Shown: one piece after another, positions 1 through 10,755 of the stretch
How positions within the stretch are numbered: the first letter of the stretch is position 1
How the letters are laid out: each line of letters opens with the position of its first letter
Assembly: GCF_001182725.1 (NCBI RefSeq)
Contig: NZ_CWHU01000005.1
Location: 992,001-1,056,000 of the forward strand
DNA: 64,000 bases
Reading direction: 5' to 3'
From: Anaerococcus jeddahensis
GTDB lineage: Bacteria > Bacillota > Clostridia > Tissierellales > Peptoniphilaceae
Notes under the pieces: generated by a model
What the model saw: the letters and a program-made list of their open reading frames with translations, nothing else
Databases searched by the model: none
Told to the model about the DNA's origin: nothing
Program-made: the position numbers and the translations under genes

Positions 1-293
1 AAGTTTAACTTTTCTATCGCCTTATACTTTGCCTGTGGTGTTAGCCATAGTTCGCCGTCAACACCACTTGTTTTCTTGCCTTGGTTTTCAGTTACCCTCT
101 TAATAGCCAAGGCTTTTGCATAAAATGAAGTTGTTAGTAAATGCTGTAAAGATTTTACCTTTCCGTATTTACTCATTTTCCACGCTTTCACAATACGCAT
201 TTGTAGTTTTTTAACATAGCTTTCTGCTACTGAAAAATCTATACTTTCCCAGTCTTTAGCTCTGTTAGTAGTAGCACACATTTTACTGTTCAT
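1..293 (-). CDS. ltrA: Group II intron reverse transcriptase/maturase LtrA, N-terminal part
   Basis: The translation begins MNSKMCATTNRAKDWESIDF and contains KALAIKRVTENQGKKTSGVDG, the typical N-terminal RT domain (RVT_N) of intron-encoded proteins. Only 97 codons are present before the window edge, so the reverse transcriptase core, maturase and endonuclease domains cannot be assessed. A GGAG ribosome binding site lies about 8 nt upstream of the ATG at 293. The protein would assist splicing and reverse transcription of its own intron. It sits inside the intron that interrupts the SNF2/methylase gene. Confidence 0.9.
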   Translation of the reverse strand, partial: MNSKMCATTNRAKDWESIDFSVAESYVKKLQMRIVKAWKMSKYGKVKSLQHLLTTSFYAKALAIKRVTENQGKKTSGVDGELWLTPQAKYKAIEKLN

Positions 294-869
294 TTGCTTT
301 CTCCTTTCAAAAATTCTACAAGTTCTCTTGTGATTAAAAACCAAATGGAAGTCTGCACTCTTTCAAGTTAGGGCAAATTTTGAACCCCTATCCATCTCAT
401 TACAAGATGGCGTTCGCTTTTTCCATTATCCTTTACCTGCACCATTATCAGCATTTCTTACGATTTACCTTGCCTTTTGGCAACGGTACAGGCTTACCAT
501 GTTCCACTTAATTAACATTGATAACTTAGGCTCTACCTCTCTGCCGGTAGTCATTTTGTCCGTGTAATCCCACTGTGGAAAGGATTATCCGACTACGCAC
601 CATTTTGGTTCAGGCTTGTCAGCAACTTTAGCCTGTTCACCTTAACGACATTTATCAGTAGTTCACATATGTTAGCCATATTATCAAGCCTCGCTCCCTA
701 ACCGCCTTGTTGCTGGCAGTTTCGGTATTCCCTCACGGTCCAACCTCAAGTAGGGCTGCTTTAATATCGGCTTACCACACCTAAGTGCAGTCGATACTTG
801 GCTCAACTAACGGAATAGTTGGTTTGGTCATTATGCCAAACAGTTAAATTAAGCGACTTCATGTCGCAC
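1..869 (-). mobile_element. Group II intron, 5' part
   Basis: The minus strand at 869 begins GTGCGACATGAAGTCGC, a typical group II intron 5' end (GUGYG). About 575 nt of non-coding DNA follow (294-868), expected to fold as the early ribozyme domains, and then the start of a LtrA-type reverse transcriptase ORF that runs off the window. The 5' exon is the SNF2/methylase gene, which stops seven codons after the junction. In family members the exon sequence SYLW is followed by Q plus a conserved tail, so the 3' exon should reappear beyond the left edge. The ribozyme fold was not computed. Confidence 0.85.
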
Positions 870-3800
870 CCATAAATAAGAATCAAAAGTATTTTCTGTT
901 ACATATCTAAAGATATTTACCTTATCATTTTCATTACCTTGACGAACAATTCTACCACTTCTTTGCTCTAGGTCAGACGGTCTCCAAGGGACGTCTAAAT
1001 CATGTAAAGCTATTAATTTATTCTGTACATTTGTACCTGCTCCCATTTTTTGAGTAGAACCTAATAATACTCTTACTTCTCCTTTTCTTACCTTGGAGAA
1101 TAATTCGTCTTTTTGTTTGTCTGTATCTGCTTCGTGGATAAAAGCTATTTCTTCTTTAGGTATTCCCATATTCACTAACTTATTCCTAATATCATCATAG
1201 ATATTAAATTCTCCATCTCCTTTTGGTGTAGACATATCTGAAAATACTAACTGGGTTGATGAGCTTTCTTTTGTCTTATCCCAGATTGAAAAGATATTTT
1301 TAACGCATACATTTACCTTTGAATTAGGATCATCTGGAAGTAGTGGGTTTATTAATCTTTGGTCTAGGGCAAGTTTTTTACCATCATTTGTAATTTTTAG
1401 CATATTATCTTCTGTTGGCTCGACTTGATTATTTCTAACTGCGTCAGCTCTATCTGAAATAGCTTCTAGTATTTCTTTTTGTTCCTCAGTAGGTTTTGTT
1501 TTAATAACTTCAAAACTTGCTTCTGGTACTGGCAAATTTAACATATCTGAAGTCTTTATATCTGCTACTTCTTTAAACATAGACATCAATTCTGGTAAAT
1601 TATAAAACTTTGAAAATCTTGTCTTTTGCCTATATCCAGTGCCTTCTGGAGATAATTCAAAGGTATTTTCTGTTTCTCCAAAAGTAGAAGCCCAAGCGTC
1701 AAAATGTTCTAATCCTCTTGCCTTTAAATCGTCATACTGAAGGTATCTTTGCATAGTATAAAGCTCTGTCATTGAGTTTGATATTGGTGTACCAGTAGCA
1801 AATACAACTCCCTTTCCATTTGTCATTTCATCCAAATACCTGCATTTCATATACATATCTGAAGACTTAAAGGCTTCACTCTGCCCGATACCAGCAACAT
1901 TTCTCATCTTAGTATGCAAGAATAGGTTTTTGTAATTATGAGCTTCGTCTATAAATAACTTATCTACTCCTAGTTCTTCAAAGGTTATTACATCATCTTT
2001 TTTAAAGTCATCATTTAGCTTTTCCAGTCTTACCAAGAGTTTCTTCTTTGTCTTTTCTAGTTGTTTTACTGTGAAGTTTTCTCCTCTATTTCTTTTATTC
2101 TCGTCAATAAAGGAAACTATATCATCTATTTGGTCTTGTATATGTCTAACCTGGTATTCTTTGGACATTGGTATCTTTTCAAATTGAGAGTGTCCTATGA
2201 TAACTGCATCATATTCTCCTGTTGCAATCCTACCAATAAATCTTTTTCTATTTTTTGGTTGAAAGTCTTTTTTATCGGCCACCATAATATTTGCTGACGG
2301 ATATAATTGCATAAACTCTCTACCAATTTGAGTGGTTAGATGGTTAGGAACAACAAATAATGATTTACTTGCAAGTCCTAACTTTTTAGACTCCATAGCA
2401 GAAGCCACCATTTCAAAAGTCTTTCCTGCTCCTACTACATGGGCAAGTAGTGTATTTCCACCATAAAGAGTCCTAGCTATGGCGTTTTTCTGATGTTCTC
2501 GAAGTCTAATTTCAGTATTCATTCCATCAAAAGTTAAGTTAGAGCCGTCAAATTCTCTATTTCTAATTGAGTTAAATTTTTCATTATAAATCTTCTCTAG
2601 CCTATATCTTCTATCAGGATCTTCAAATATCCAATTCTTAAATTCTTCTTTAATCAGTTCTTGCTTTTGACTTGCAAGCATAGTTTCTTTTTTATTTAAT
2701 ACAGATGTCTTAGAACCATCATCATTTATTACTTGGTCAAACACCTTCGTATCTTTTAAATTAAGAGCATTTTCAATTAGCTTATAGGCATTTACTCTAC
2801 TTGTACCATAAGTCATGTTAGCAAGGTCATTAGCTGAGTCAACACTTTTACCTTCAATATTCCATTCACTTGTGTGTGGCGAAAACCTAACATTTATATT
2901 CCACCTATCATAACCTGGTGTTTTTAAAAGATTGAAAGTAAAGTCTTCTATATCTTTTTGAGGTATCCAAGTTGCTCCTAGCCTTACATTTATATCAGAA
3001 GCAGTGAGTTCTTCAGGCATAACTTCTTGTAATTTTTCTCTTTGATATTTGAGTTTGCCTAACTCGTTTAATAATGTATCTTTCTTTTCAGAAGGTGCTA
3101 AATCTATTACATTTTCAATTTCTCCTATATATGAATTGAGGTAGCCAATCTTTTCTCTAATATTTCCACTTAAATACTCGTCAGCCGATACATATGAAAA
3201 ATGAAATGGATCGTCATTGTCAAAGTTCTCAAAAGGCATTCTGTTATTTATTAGGTCTGTATCCTTAATATCTAAAAATATCTCACCTTCAAGCTCACCA
3301 ATCAAAGTGTCCCTATCTTTGTTAGTGATAGATTCCATATAGTCGAAATCTACATATCCCTTTTGTGAAACTGATAAGACTAAGGCTTCAAGGGAAGTAT
3401 CTACATGATCTACTACCTTTGCCTTTGTTATTGTTCTTTTTGAAAATATATCACTCTTAGCTTTGAAATTATCCTCATCATCAAGTATTTCTATTGATGA
3501 AACCAAAGGAAAGTTTGAGTCTTCCTTTAAAGCTCTAGTATTTGATAAGGAGTTAATAAAGCCATGTTTCTTTGAAAAGTTATCATAGACTTCATTTAAC
3601 TTTGCTTGTGACTCTTTTATTTCATCGTCTGAAAAATCGTCCTTTTGTTTTTCTATTACATCTTTTAAAGCATTCATTACATCAAGATAATCTTTTATCT
3701 TTTCTTTATTTTTATCTGATATATTCTGCTTGATTAAGACTGAGTTTTCTCTTAGGTAGACCTCTTCATCAATAATAGTGTAAGAAAAATTCTTAACATC

Positions 3801-6800
3801 ATCTGTTGCTGGAAGACTTAATTCTTCATCTTCCAATAGTTCGACCTCTTCATATTTTGAATTTGAAGATATTTCCTTACTTGCAATATCCATTAAGTCT
3901 TTTAACTTTTCATCTTCTTTTTCATCACAAGTAATAGTATTGCCAAATCTGCCAGATACTTCTTTCATATTCCCTAATACCATCTGAGGATTATCTACAA
4001 AGTATTTATTATAAGTCAAACCCTTTTTATCAGTTGCTAGGTGTATCCAATCGTCATCTCTTTCTATAACTGAATCTCTCTTCTTTAAGAAAATAATATC
4101 TGAAGTAACTTCTGTACCAGCAAGTCCTTTAAATGTTGTATTAGGAAGCCTCATAGCTCCTAAAAATTCACATCTTGCATTAATATATTTTCTAACAGAT
4201 TCATCTTTTTTATCCATAGTTCCAGATGATGTTATGAAGGCAATAATTCCTCCATTCCTAACCTTGTCTATTGACTTTGCAAAAAAATAATCGTGAATCA
4301 AAAAATTATTTCTGTTATATTCACGATCGTTAACTTTAAAATCTCCAAAAGGAACATTTCCTATAATTAAATCGAAAAAGTTATTTGAGAAGTTTGTTTC
4401 TTCAAAACCTTTAATTTGAATATTAGCTTCAGGATAAAGTTCTCTTGCTATTCTTCCGCTTAAACTGTCTTTTTCTACTCCATAGACTTTAGAGCTTCGT
4501 ATTTCACTTGGCATATTACCAATAAAATTACCGACCCCTGCAGATGGTTCAAGGATATTCCCAGTCTTAAAACCCATATCTGTTAGAGTCTTATATATTC
4601 CATCCATTACCTCTCTAGGTGTATAAAAGGATGTTAAGGTAGACTCTTTAGCATTCAAATACTCTTCATTTGTTAAATTTTCTTTTAAAATATTTCTTGC
4701 TTCGAGCCATTGACCTCCCTTTTCTTCATCAAAGACATCAGCAAGACCACCCCAACCAAGATAATCAGCCAGATAGGCTTGCTCATACTCTCTTGGACTC
4801 CTATTTTCATTTTCAAGTCTTTTTAGCATTTTAATAGCTTTGATATTTTTATCTAACTTTTCAGATGGTGTAAGGTATTCTGAGTAGATATGATTTTTCA
4901 AGTCATAATTTCTAGCAAAGCTTAGCCTTTTCCTATCAGGTTCATAGCCTAGATTCTTTAAATCTTCTTTACCCCTCAATAAGTTTTCGGCTGCTTCTCT
5001 TGGAACATTGTATCTATCCATCATTTGGTCAATTTCAGGATTGTGGTTATCTATAAAGCTTTCTTGCTCTACTTGTCTTTCAATTTGTTTTTCATGCTTA
5101 GATAATTTGTATATCTCGTAATTTCCACTATCTAAAAGGTCATCAATCTTTCTACTTTCTTCAAATGTTTCACCCTTATATAAGGGGATTTCTTCTCCAT
5201 TAACTTCTACCTTAGTTCCTGTTTCAATTAAGTTAATTCCATCAAAGGTATTCTCATCTTCTAAAATAAATTCCTTACCAACTTTTACAGCTAGTTTTTC
5301 TGATGTTTGACTTAGATTTTCAAAGATTTCTTCAAGGTATGAATCGTTTCTATATGGAATTACTTCCGAACCCCTAATCATACCTCCCATATATTCCATA
5401 TTATCTCGGATAGTGATAGTTTTAAGTCCTCCACTTAGTTCATCAAAATCTGTAATAGTGAAGTCCTTATCTTTATATCTAACCTGATCACCTATCTTAA
5501 ATTTAGGCTCTATATTTTCCTTAGTTTCTTCTTTTAATAATTTTTCCTCACTTAGTGCAACTTGTTCTTCTAAATATGAAAATTCACGCTCATTTACTTC
5601 TACACCATCACCAAGGTCAATCCTATAATGCTCGACAACTTCGCCGTCTACATAGTGATCAAAATAGAATTTAAAATATCCGATATAATCATCAGTCATT
5701 TCTCCAAATTCATTTTCTCCAAGAGTTTGATTATGGTCTTTAACATCAATATCCTTTTGTCTTAGGACATTTATTAATTCTTTGGTTACTATCTGCCCAC
5801 TATAATCGGGAACTAATTCGTGGTTTTCATTAAATTCTACAATCCAATAATCTTTTCTATTTTCAGTGTTTTTGCCATCAAAAAAAGAAGCTTCATCAGC
5901 TTCCTTTTCTTGGCTTATTTCCTTTTCTACGCTTCCACGTATTCCTTGATTGCCATTCTCTTCACTGTTGCCATCAAGTTGTTCATCTGTCCTTGGAATT
6001 TCTCTGGATTTTCTCTCATCATCTTCTCTGTCAATCCTTGTGCTTTCATCATCTTGACTTTCTCTCTCTTGATATAGTCCACTGCCTGAGTCTGAATTTC
6101 CTTCAGGTGGTTCAAAAGTGTTTTCTCCTCGTACATTTCTTGAAGTTTCTTCCAGTTCTCCATGTCCTCGCTCCCTACCAGGTAAGACAGTCTTAGAACT
6201 GCGTATGTTGGATTCGGAAATCTCTCCATAAATTCCAGATCCTTCTCCATCATGTCCAATGTTTTCTCTTCGATCTTCATCGCTATTTCCTCTGTCGCTT
6301 CCATCTGTGAAAACTCGTCCATCTCTACTTCTTGACCTATCATCTCGTCTATATAAATCATTTTGACCTCCTCTATCTTCGTTTATATTTTCTATATCTC
6401 TATTATAGTCGCCACCGGCCCTTTCTGTCAGCAGCCTAGCTCGATCCATTTCCTTAGATTTTTCTATTGTGTTATCTATAATATCTTCACTAACCCTTGA
6501 TATTACAAGACCTATCTGCTCTAAAGAAATTGTATTAATCCTCGAAAAATTATTTTTTAAATTTTCCATATCCATAGGATAAACTGTATTAAACCTATTA
6601 GCTACCGCATAGGATATTGAGTCTCTCATAAACTTTTCAAAACTTAGTCTATCCTCTATATCTATTCTCAAATCAGCAAGTGCCAAATTAATGTATTCAT
6701 CTCCATAAATTCGGCTCAAAGAAAATATATTTTCATTGAGTGAATCACTAGCTTCAAATGAAGAATCTCTTATTATTTCTTTTAAAGCCTCCTTATGATT

Positions 6801-7145
6801 TTCGTGATCAAACTGCCATAAGCTAACCTCATTAATATTCCTATCCATTGATGTGGTCTGACTAATATCGAAAATATATGAAATTCTTTGATTTACATCA
6901 CTTCCAACTAAAGTTGGAATACCCTTTTGACCTCTCATAACAACTCGACCAAAATATTTTTTCCACATATCAAAAGTCGCACAAGCTCTAGCTTCAGGTT
7001 CTTTGTTATATATACTTAGTTGGCTAGAAAAATCATATTTTTGATTGTTACCTATAACCTTTAAGAGTTTTAAATACTCTTTTTCATCTTGTAACACTTC
7101 ATACTTTATTGCTTCTTGTATATTCTTAAAATCATTTACTTGCAT
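849..7145 (-). CDS. SNF2-type helicase / N6-adenine methylase of ICE, interrupted by intron
   Basis: This giant protein (2098 codons before the intron-derived stop) is the Tn1549-type helicase-methylase. The N-terminus (residues about 50-80) resembles the DNA-binding part of ArdC-like proteins. Residues about 235-430 are charged and low in complexity. A methylase has the SAM motif [11 protein letters not shown] near 868 and an NPPY-like IGNVPFGDF near 930. A SNF2/DEAH helicase shows [10 protein letters not shown] near 1572, IDEAH near 1734, ATGTPISNS near 1782 and [11 protein letters not shown] near 2063. The real exon ends with SYLW at 870; the last residues VRHEVA come from the intron. The start has GGAGG 7 nt upstream and overlaps the C5-methyltransferase by 14 nt. 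It probably protects or processes transferred DNA, but that role is inferred. Confidence 0.9.
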   Translation of the reverse strand: MQVNDFKNIQEAIKYEVLQDEKEYLKLLKVIGNNQKYDFSSQLSIYNKEPEARACATFDMWKKYFGRVVMRGQKGIPTLVGSDVNQRISYIFDISQTTSMDRNINEVSLWQFDHENHKEALKEIIRDSSFEASDSLNENIFSLSRIYGDEYINLALADLRIDIEDRLSFEKFMRDSISYAVANRFNTVYPMDMENLKNNFSRINTISLEQIGLVISRVSEDIIDNTIEKSKEMDRARLLTERAGGDYNRDIENINEDRGGQNDLYRRDDRSRSRDGRVFTDGSDRGNSDEDRRENIGHDGEGSGIYGEISESNIRSSKTVLPGRERGHGELEETSRNVRGENTFEPPEGNSDSGSGLYQERESQDDESTRIDREDDERKSREIPRTDEQLDGNSEENGNQGIRGSVEKEISQEKEADEASFFDGKNTENRKDYWIVEFNENHELVPDYSGQIVTKELINVLRQKDIDVKDHNQTLGENEFGEMTDDYIGYFKFYFDHYVDGEVVEHYRIDLGDGVEVNEREFSYLEEQVALSEEKLLKEETKENIEPKFKIGDQVRYKDKDFTITDFDELSGGLKTITIRDNMEYMGGMIRGSEVIPYRNDSYLEEIFENLSQTSEKLAVKVGKEFILEDENTFDGINLIETGTKVEVNGEEIPLYKGETFEESRKIDDLLDSGNYEIYKLSKHEKQIERQVEQESFIDNHNPEIDQMMDRYNVPREAAENLLRGKEDLKNLGYEPDRKRLSFARNYDLKNHIYSEYLTPSEKLDKNIKAIKMLKRLENENRSPREYEQAYLADYLGWGGLADVFDEEKGGQWLEARNILKENLTNEEYLNAKESTLTSFYTPREVMDGIYKTLTDMGFKTGNILEPSAGVGNFIGNMPSEIRSSKVYGVEKDSLSGRIARELYPEANIQIKGFEETNFSNNFFDLIIGNVPFGDFKVNDREYNRNNFLIHDYFFAKSIDKVRNGGIIAFITSSGTMDKKDESVRKYINARCEFLGAMRLPNTTFKGLAGTEVTSDIIFLKKRDSVIERDDDWIHLATDKKGLTYNKYFVDNPQMVLGNMKEVSGRFGNTITCDEKEDEKLKDLMDIASKEISSNSKYEEVELLEDEELSLPATDDVKNFSYTIIDEEVYLRENSVLIKQNISDKNKEKIKDYLDVMNALKDVIEKQKDDFSDDEIKESQAKLNEVYDNFSKKHGFINSLSNTRALKEDSNFPLVSSIEILDDEDNFKAKSDIFSKRTITKAKVVDHVDTSLEALVLSVSQKGYVDFDYMESITNKDRDTLIGELEGEIFLDIKDTDLINNRMPFENFDNDDPFHFSYVSADEYLSGNIREKIGYLNSYIGEIENVIDLAPSEKKDTLLNELGKLKYQREKLQEVMPEELTASDINVRLGATWIPQKDIEDFTFNLLKTPGYDRWNINVRFSPHTSEWNIEGKSVDSANDLANMTYGTSRVNAYKLIENALNLKDTKVFDQVINDDGSKTSVLNKKETMLASQKQELIKEEFKNWIFEDPDRRYRLEKIYNEKFNSIRNREFDGSNLTFDGMNTEIRLREHQKNAIARTLYGGNTLLAHVVGAGKTFEMVASAMESKKLGLASKSLFVVPNHLTTQIGREFMQLYPSANIMVADKKDFQPKNRKRFIGRIATGEYDAVIIGHSQFEKIPMSKEYQVRHIQDQIDDIVSFIDENKRNRGENFTVKQLEKTKKKLLVRLEKLNDDFKKDDVITFEELGVDKLFIDEAHNYKNLFLHTKMRNVAGIGQSEAFKSSDMYMKCRYLDEMTNGKGVVFATGTPISNSMTELYTMQRYLQYDDLKARGLEHFDAWASTFGETENTFELSPEGTGYRQKTRFSKFYNLPELMSMFKEVADIKTSDMLNLPVPEASFEVIKTKPTEEQKEILEAISDRADAVRNNQVEPTEDNMLKITNDGKKLALDQRLINPLLPDDPNSKVNVCVKNIFSIWDKTKESSSTQLVFSDMSTPKGDGEFNIYDDIRNKLVNMGIPKEEIAFIHEADTDKQKDELFSKVRKGEVRVLLGSTQKMGAGTNVQNKLIALHDLDVPWRPSDLEQRSGRIVRQGNENDKVNIFRYVTENTFDSYLWVRHEVA

Positions 7146-8097
7146 TTCCTACCTCCATTCTATGAATTTCTTTTATAATAGCCATTAAAACATCAACCAC
7201 AATAGAATTGCCGGCCTGCTTATAAAGCTTGCTTGAAGTACAATTTTTTCTTCTTGGATGTGCTTCTTCTAGTTTGTTAATATCAATGTCATCAAAACCC
7301 ATGAGTCTTAAACATTCTCTTTCTGTTAAATACCTATATTTACCATTTCCAATATCTATTATTCCAGAATTAGGTACTCTCATCTGTTTTGTAGAAATAG
7401 TATAAGAAAAATCTTTAATCACTTTTAGTCGCCCTCTAAAACTATTATCTATGCCTTTATTTAAAAATTTCAGCATATAAGGTTGGGTCATTGTGTAAAG
7501 TTCACTTACATCCTTTTCTAAAAATTCACTTAGTGATCTTGTTTCTTTCCTCTCCAATTTATTAAAAGAAAAGTTATTTGCTCCAAGACACGAAACAACA
7601 AATATCCTTTCTCTTTTTTGAGGTATCCCAAAGTCCATTGCATTTAAGATTTCATATTTGCTTTCATATCCAAGGTTTTCTAGCTCTTTTAGATAAATAA
7701 AAAAGGAGTCCCTCATATTTCTATCAAGGACTCCCTTTACATTTTCCCAAATTATCCATTTAGGTTTATCTTTCATTTCTTTGATTATTCTAATTGTTTC
7801 AAATAGTAAGCTTGATCTAGTGCCTGAGTTTTTCACTCCTCCCTGCTTTTTTCCAATTCTTGAAAAGTCTTGGCAAGGACTTCCATGCATTATTAAGTCT
7901 ATATTCTCATTAGGTACTTTATATCCTACTACTGATTTTGGCTTATAATCTTCTCCATAAAGTTCATTATATGATTTAACACAAGCCTTATCTATTTCTA
8001 CATAATCAACAACTTCATAAGGTATCTTTAAATTAATAAAAGCCTTTCTAATAGCACCTATGCCACCGAAAAGCTCTAATATTTTTACCTTATTCAT
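7132..8097 (-). CDS. DNA (cytosine-5-)-methyltransferase
   Basis: A 321-residue C5-methyltransferase with the family motifs in order: SAM-binding LELFGGIG (residues 7-14), the catalytic GSPCQDFS with Cys75, WENVKG near 117, QKRERIF near 160, and the C-terminal [10 protein letters not shown]. The target-recognition region lies at about 190-270; its specificity cannot be read from sequence. No restriction enzyme gene is adjacent, so it looks like an orphan methylase that would shield the ICE from host restriction on transfer. It overlaps topB by 8 nt (ATGAATAA) and the SNF2 gene by 14 nt, which implies translational coupling. A hairpin followed by T residues lies inside the gene at 7701-7735. 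Confidence 0.95.
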   Translation of the reverse strand: MNKVKILELFGGIGAIRKAFINLKIPYEVVDYVEIDKACVKSYNELYGEDYKPKSVVGYKVPNENIDLIMHGSPCQDFSRIGKKQGGVKNSGTRSSLLFETIRIIKEMKDKPKWIIWENVKGVLDRNMRDSFFIYLKELENLGYESKYEILNAMDFGIPQKRERIFVVSCLGANNFSFNKLERKETRSLSEFLEKDVSELYTMTQPYMLKFLNKGIDNSFRGRLKVIKDFSYTISTKQMRVPNSGIIDIGNGKYRYLTERECLRLMGFDDIDINKLEEAHPRRKNCTSSKLYKQAGNSIVVDVLMAIIKEIHRMEVGNASK

Positions 8098-9811
8098 TTA
8101 GATTATTCTTGTACCTATCTACAAGCCCCCTTATACTATCTTTAATTTCTTTTAAAAAGTCTTCTTTATCTACTTCGCCAGAGCTAATCTTTGCAAGTTT
8201 CATTTCCCATTCAGAAGTTGTTTCTGCCGACTTAAACTTATCCTCTACAATCGATACAAGTCTATTGCCTTTTTCTGTTACAAGTAAATTTTTCTTATCT
8301 CTTCTTATGAGATCCTTATGGATAAGATTTTCAATAATTCCTGCTCTTGTAGCTGGTGTTCCTAAGCCTTTCCTTTCTACTTCTATATCTTTATCCAGTG
8401 ATTCAATCCCTGCATTCTCCATAGCCTTTAAAAGTGTATCTTCATTATAATGACTCGGAGCTTTGGTAAATTTCTCTGATATATTTTTAGAAGTTAGCTT
8501 AATTTTATCTCCAGTCTTTATATCTGGTAATTCATTTTCTTGTCTTTCCTTTCCATAAGTCTTTAGATATTTTGTATAACCTTCATCTATTACAGTCTTG
8601 CCACTTGCATTAAAGTTAAACTTGTCATATTCATATCTGATTTTTCTACTAGATTCCTTTAAGTTATCCGAACATGAAGCAAGTAATTTATCCTTAATTA
8701 GATTATAAATTTTACTTTCTTTTTCAGGTAAATCTTTAGTTTTTCCAATACCTGATATAGTAGGAATAATCGCATAGTGGTCTGTAACTTTAGAAGAATT
8801 AAAAATAGACTTAAAGTTTGATTCATTGATTTTAAAATCTTCTTCAAGTCCTTCTAATAATTCTTTCATAGTAGTAACCATATCATCGGTTAAATACCTA
8901 CTATCTGTTCTTGGATATGTGATTAGCTTTTTTTCATACAAGCCTTGTGCCAGATTTAAAGTGTCATTTGCTGAATATCCAAAATATTTATTTGCTTCTC
9001 TTTGTAAGGTAGTGAGATCATAAGGCTTATCTGGTTTTGTGCTTATTTCTTTATCTTCTACCTCTGTAATAACTATTTCATCTTCTAGCAAGTTTAATAA
9101 TTGTTCTGCAACTTCAATTTTATCAATTCTATCTGATACAAGTTTCAATCCTCCATAAGATAGGTCAACTGTATAATATTTTTGCTTCTTAAATAGATTT
9201 ATTTCGCTATCTCTTTTAGCTATTAAATATAGAGTTGGTGTTTGTACTCTACCAACTGAATATGTTTCCTTGTAAATGCAAGAATAAAGCCTACTTAAAT
9301 TCATTCCTACCAGCCAATCTGCAATAGCTCTTGCACTTGCCGATCTATATAAGTCTTCAAAGTTTTCTCCATCTTTAAGATTTCTAAAGCCATCTTCAAT
9401 AGCTTTGTTTTCCATTGAAGATATCCAAAGTCTTTGAATCTTCTTCTTACATTTAGCTTGATTATATACAAGCCTAAAAATAAGTTCTCCCTCTCTTCCA
9501 GCATCACAAGCATTTATAACTGTGTCGATGTTCTTATCGTTTAAAAGTTTCTTTAAAACTCCATATTGTTTTTTAGTGCTTTTAGATACTTCATAAATAT
9601 ATTCTTCTGGAATTATAGGAAGAGTGTCTATTCTCCATTTCTTCCATTTTTCATCAATCTTATCTGGACTTGCCATTTGAATTAAATGACCGACACACCA
9701 AGAAACAATGTATCCACCTCCCTCATAATATCCGTTTTTTCTTGTTCTTGCTCCAATTACTTTTGCAATTGTAACTGCTACACTTGGCTTTTCTGCTATT
9801 ACTAACTTCAT
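8090..9811 (-). CDS. topB: DNA topoisomerase III, type IA
   Basis: Type IA topoisomerase of the TopB family. The Toprim domain starts MKLVIAEKPSVA and has the acidic DAGREGE motif near residue 105. The catalytic tyrosine lies in LITYPRTDSRYL near residue 298. The full length (573 aa) matches ICE-borne TopB proteins, which lack the C-terminal zinc fingers of chromosomal TopA. I chose the ATG at 9811 because GGAGG lies 5 nt upstream; the earlier ATG at 9823 overlaps that site. It acts on single-stranded regions and probably resolves intermediates of ICE replication or transfer. A terminator-like hairpin separates it from the DUF4366 gene. Confidence 0.95.
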   Translation of the reverse strand: MKLVIAEKPSVAVTIAKVIGARTRKNGYYEGGGYIVSWCVGHLIQMASPDKIDEKWKKWRIDTLPIIPEEYIYEVSKSTKKQYGVLKKLLNDKNIDTVINACDAGREGELIFRLVYNQAKCKKKIQRLWISSMENKAIEDGFRNLKDGENFEDLYRSASARAIADWLVGMNLSRLYSCIYKETYSVGRVQTPTLYLIAKRDSEINLFKKQKYYTVDLSYGGLKLVSDRIDKIEVAEQLLNLLEDEIVITEVEDKEISTKPDKPYDLTTLQREANKYFGYSANDTLNLAQGLYEKKLITYPRTDSRYLTDDMVTTMKELLEGLEEDFKINESNFKSIFNSSKVTDHYAIIPTISGIGKTKDLPEKESKIYNLIKDKLLASCSDNLKESSRKIRYEYDKFNFNASGKTVIDEGYTKYLKTYGKERQENELPDIKTGDKIKLTSKNISEKFTKAPSHYNEDTLLKAMENAGIESLDKDIEVERKGLGTPATRAGIIENLIHKDLIRRDKKNLLVTEKGNRLVSIVEDKFKSAETTSEWEMKLAKISSGEVDKEDFLKEIKDSIRGLVDRYKNNLNE

Positions 9812-9827
9812 TAATACCTCCATAAAT

Positions 9828-9858
9828 AAAAAAAGAGCGAAAGATTTCTCTCTCGCTC
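9828..9858 (-). terminator. Hairpin terminator between DUF4366 gene and topB
   Basis: On the minus strand GAGCGA pairs with TCGCTC (with AGA/TCT inside) and is followed by seven T residues. It lies 17 nt after the DUF4366 stop and only about 17 nt before the topB start, so topB would need read-through or antitermination if transcribed from upstream. Confidence 0.8.
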
Positions 9859-9874
9859 AAGCTTTTAAAAATTA

Positions 9875-10741
9875 TTATAATAGTTCATCTTCATCGTCTT
9901 CATCTAAAGATTCTTCATGACTTTCTTCATTTTCAGATTCATCTTCTGACTCACTAATATAATCCTCATCATCTTCTTCAAAGTCTTCCAACATTTTATC
10001 TTCTTTTGCTTTAACTACCTTAAAGTAATATCCTGCTCCTACAACTCCTCCAATTACAAGTGCAATAATTAGAAATGAACCTATCCCACTTTTCTTTTCT
10101 TCTTTTACTGGAACAGTCTTAGGTTCTTCTTTTTTTACTTCTTCTTTCTTAGGTTCTTCAACCTTTATATTGTTTTTATCTTCTGATTCAATCATATTAA
10201 GTAGGTCTTGCTCTCCTACTTCTGTTAATAATCTTACATTATCTTGATTTGATGAGTGATCCACTATTAGGTGCATAGTTTTTCCACTTTTAGTTTGAAA
10301 TGTTAAAAATTGTCTTACATCTACTGGATTTTCTTTATCTTTTTCTGTATCTCCACTTGGTGTAATATCTTTTCCATTCCTATCGACATTTTCAATTACT
10401 GAACCTCTTGCCTTATTTTCCTGTGTTGCTAGACTATTTACTGCCTTTGTATTACCACCTTTTACAAGTGGTGTTTTCTTAGGAGGATTAGTTGAAGGCT
10501 TGGTTGCTTCACTTGTATTTCCTGGTATTCTTGGAACATCTTGATAAGGAATTTCTTCTTTTGATGGTGTAAAAACATCATCTTTCAACATTTTTTCAAA
10601 TTCTTCTTTTTGTGGTTCATAGATTGATTCGTTTTGACTTTCTATTTGCCCTTCATTAGTCATTGCAAATGTAGTTGCTGGTACTGTAAATGTAAAAAGG
10701 AGTAACGCTATGGCTACTCCTCGTTTAATGCTCATATTCAT
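9875..10741 (-). CDS. DUF4366-family ICE membrane protein
   Basis: A 288-residue exported protein matching the DUF4366 proteins found next to topB in Tn1549-type ICEs. It has a signal peptide (residues 5-26, ending in TTFA), a proline/threonine-rich extracellular stretch, and a conserved domain around residues 143-187 (FLTFQTKSGKTMHLIVDHSS). A Lys/Glu linker follows, then a membrane helix near 223-243 (IGSFLIIALVIGGVVGAGYY) and a very acidic cytoplasmic tail rich in D and E. Its job in conjugation is unknown; the context suggests part of the envelope-spanning apparatus. The codons for the signal peptide contain a hairpin with a T run (10694-10721). Confidence 0.85.
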   Translation of the reverse strand: MNMSIKRGVAIALLLFTFTVPATTFAMTNEGQIESQNESIYEPQKEEFEKMLKDDVFTPSKEEIPYQDVPRIPGNTSEATKPSTNPPKKTPLVKGGNTKAVNSLATQENKARGSVIENVDRNGKDITPSGDTEKDKENPVDVRQFLTFQTKSGKTMHLIVDHSSNQDNVRLLTEVGEQDLLNMIESEDKNNIKVEEPKKEEVKKEEPKTVPVKEEKKSGIGSFLIIALVIGGVVGAGYYFKVVKAKEDKMLEDFEEDDEDYISESEDESENEESHEESLDEDDEDELL

Positions 10742-10755
10742 TTTTCTATCCTTTC

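Noticed and set aside
5927..6361. 144-codon minus-strand frame inside the SNF2/methylase gene
   Set aside because: It is an alternative frame of the charged low-complexity stretch; the repetitive codons keep it open and the large protein explains the region.
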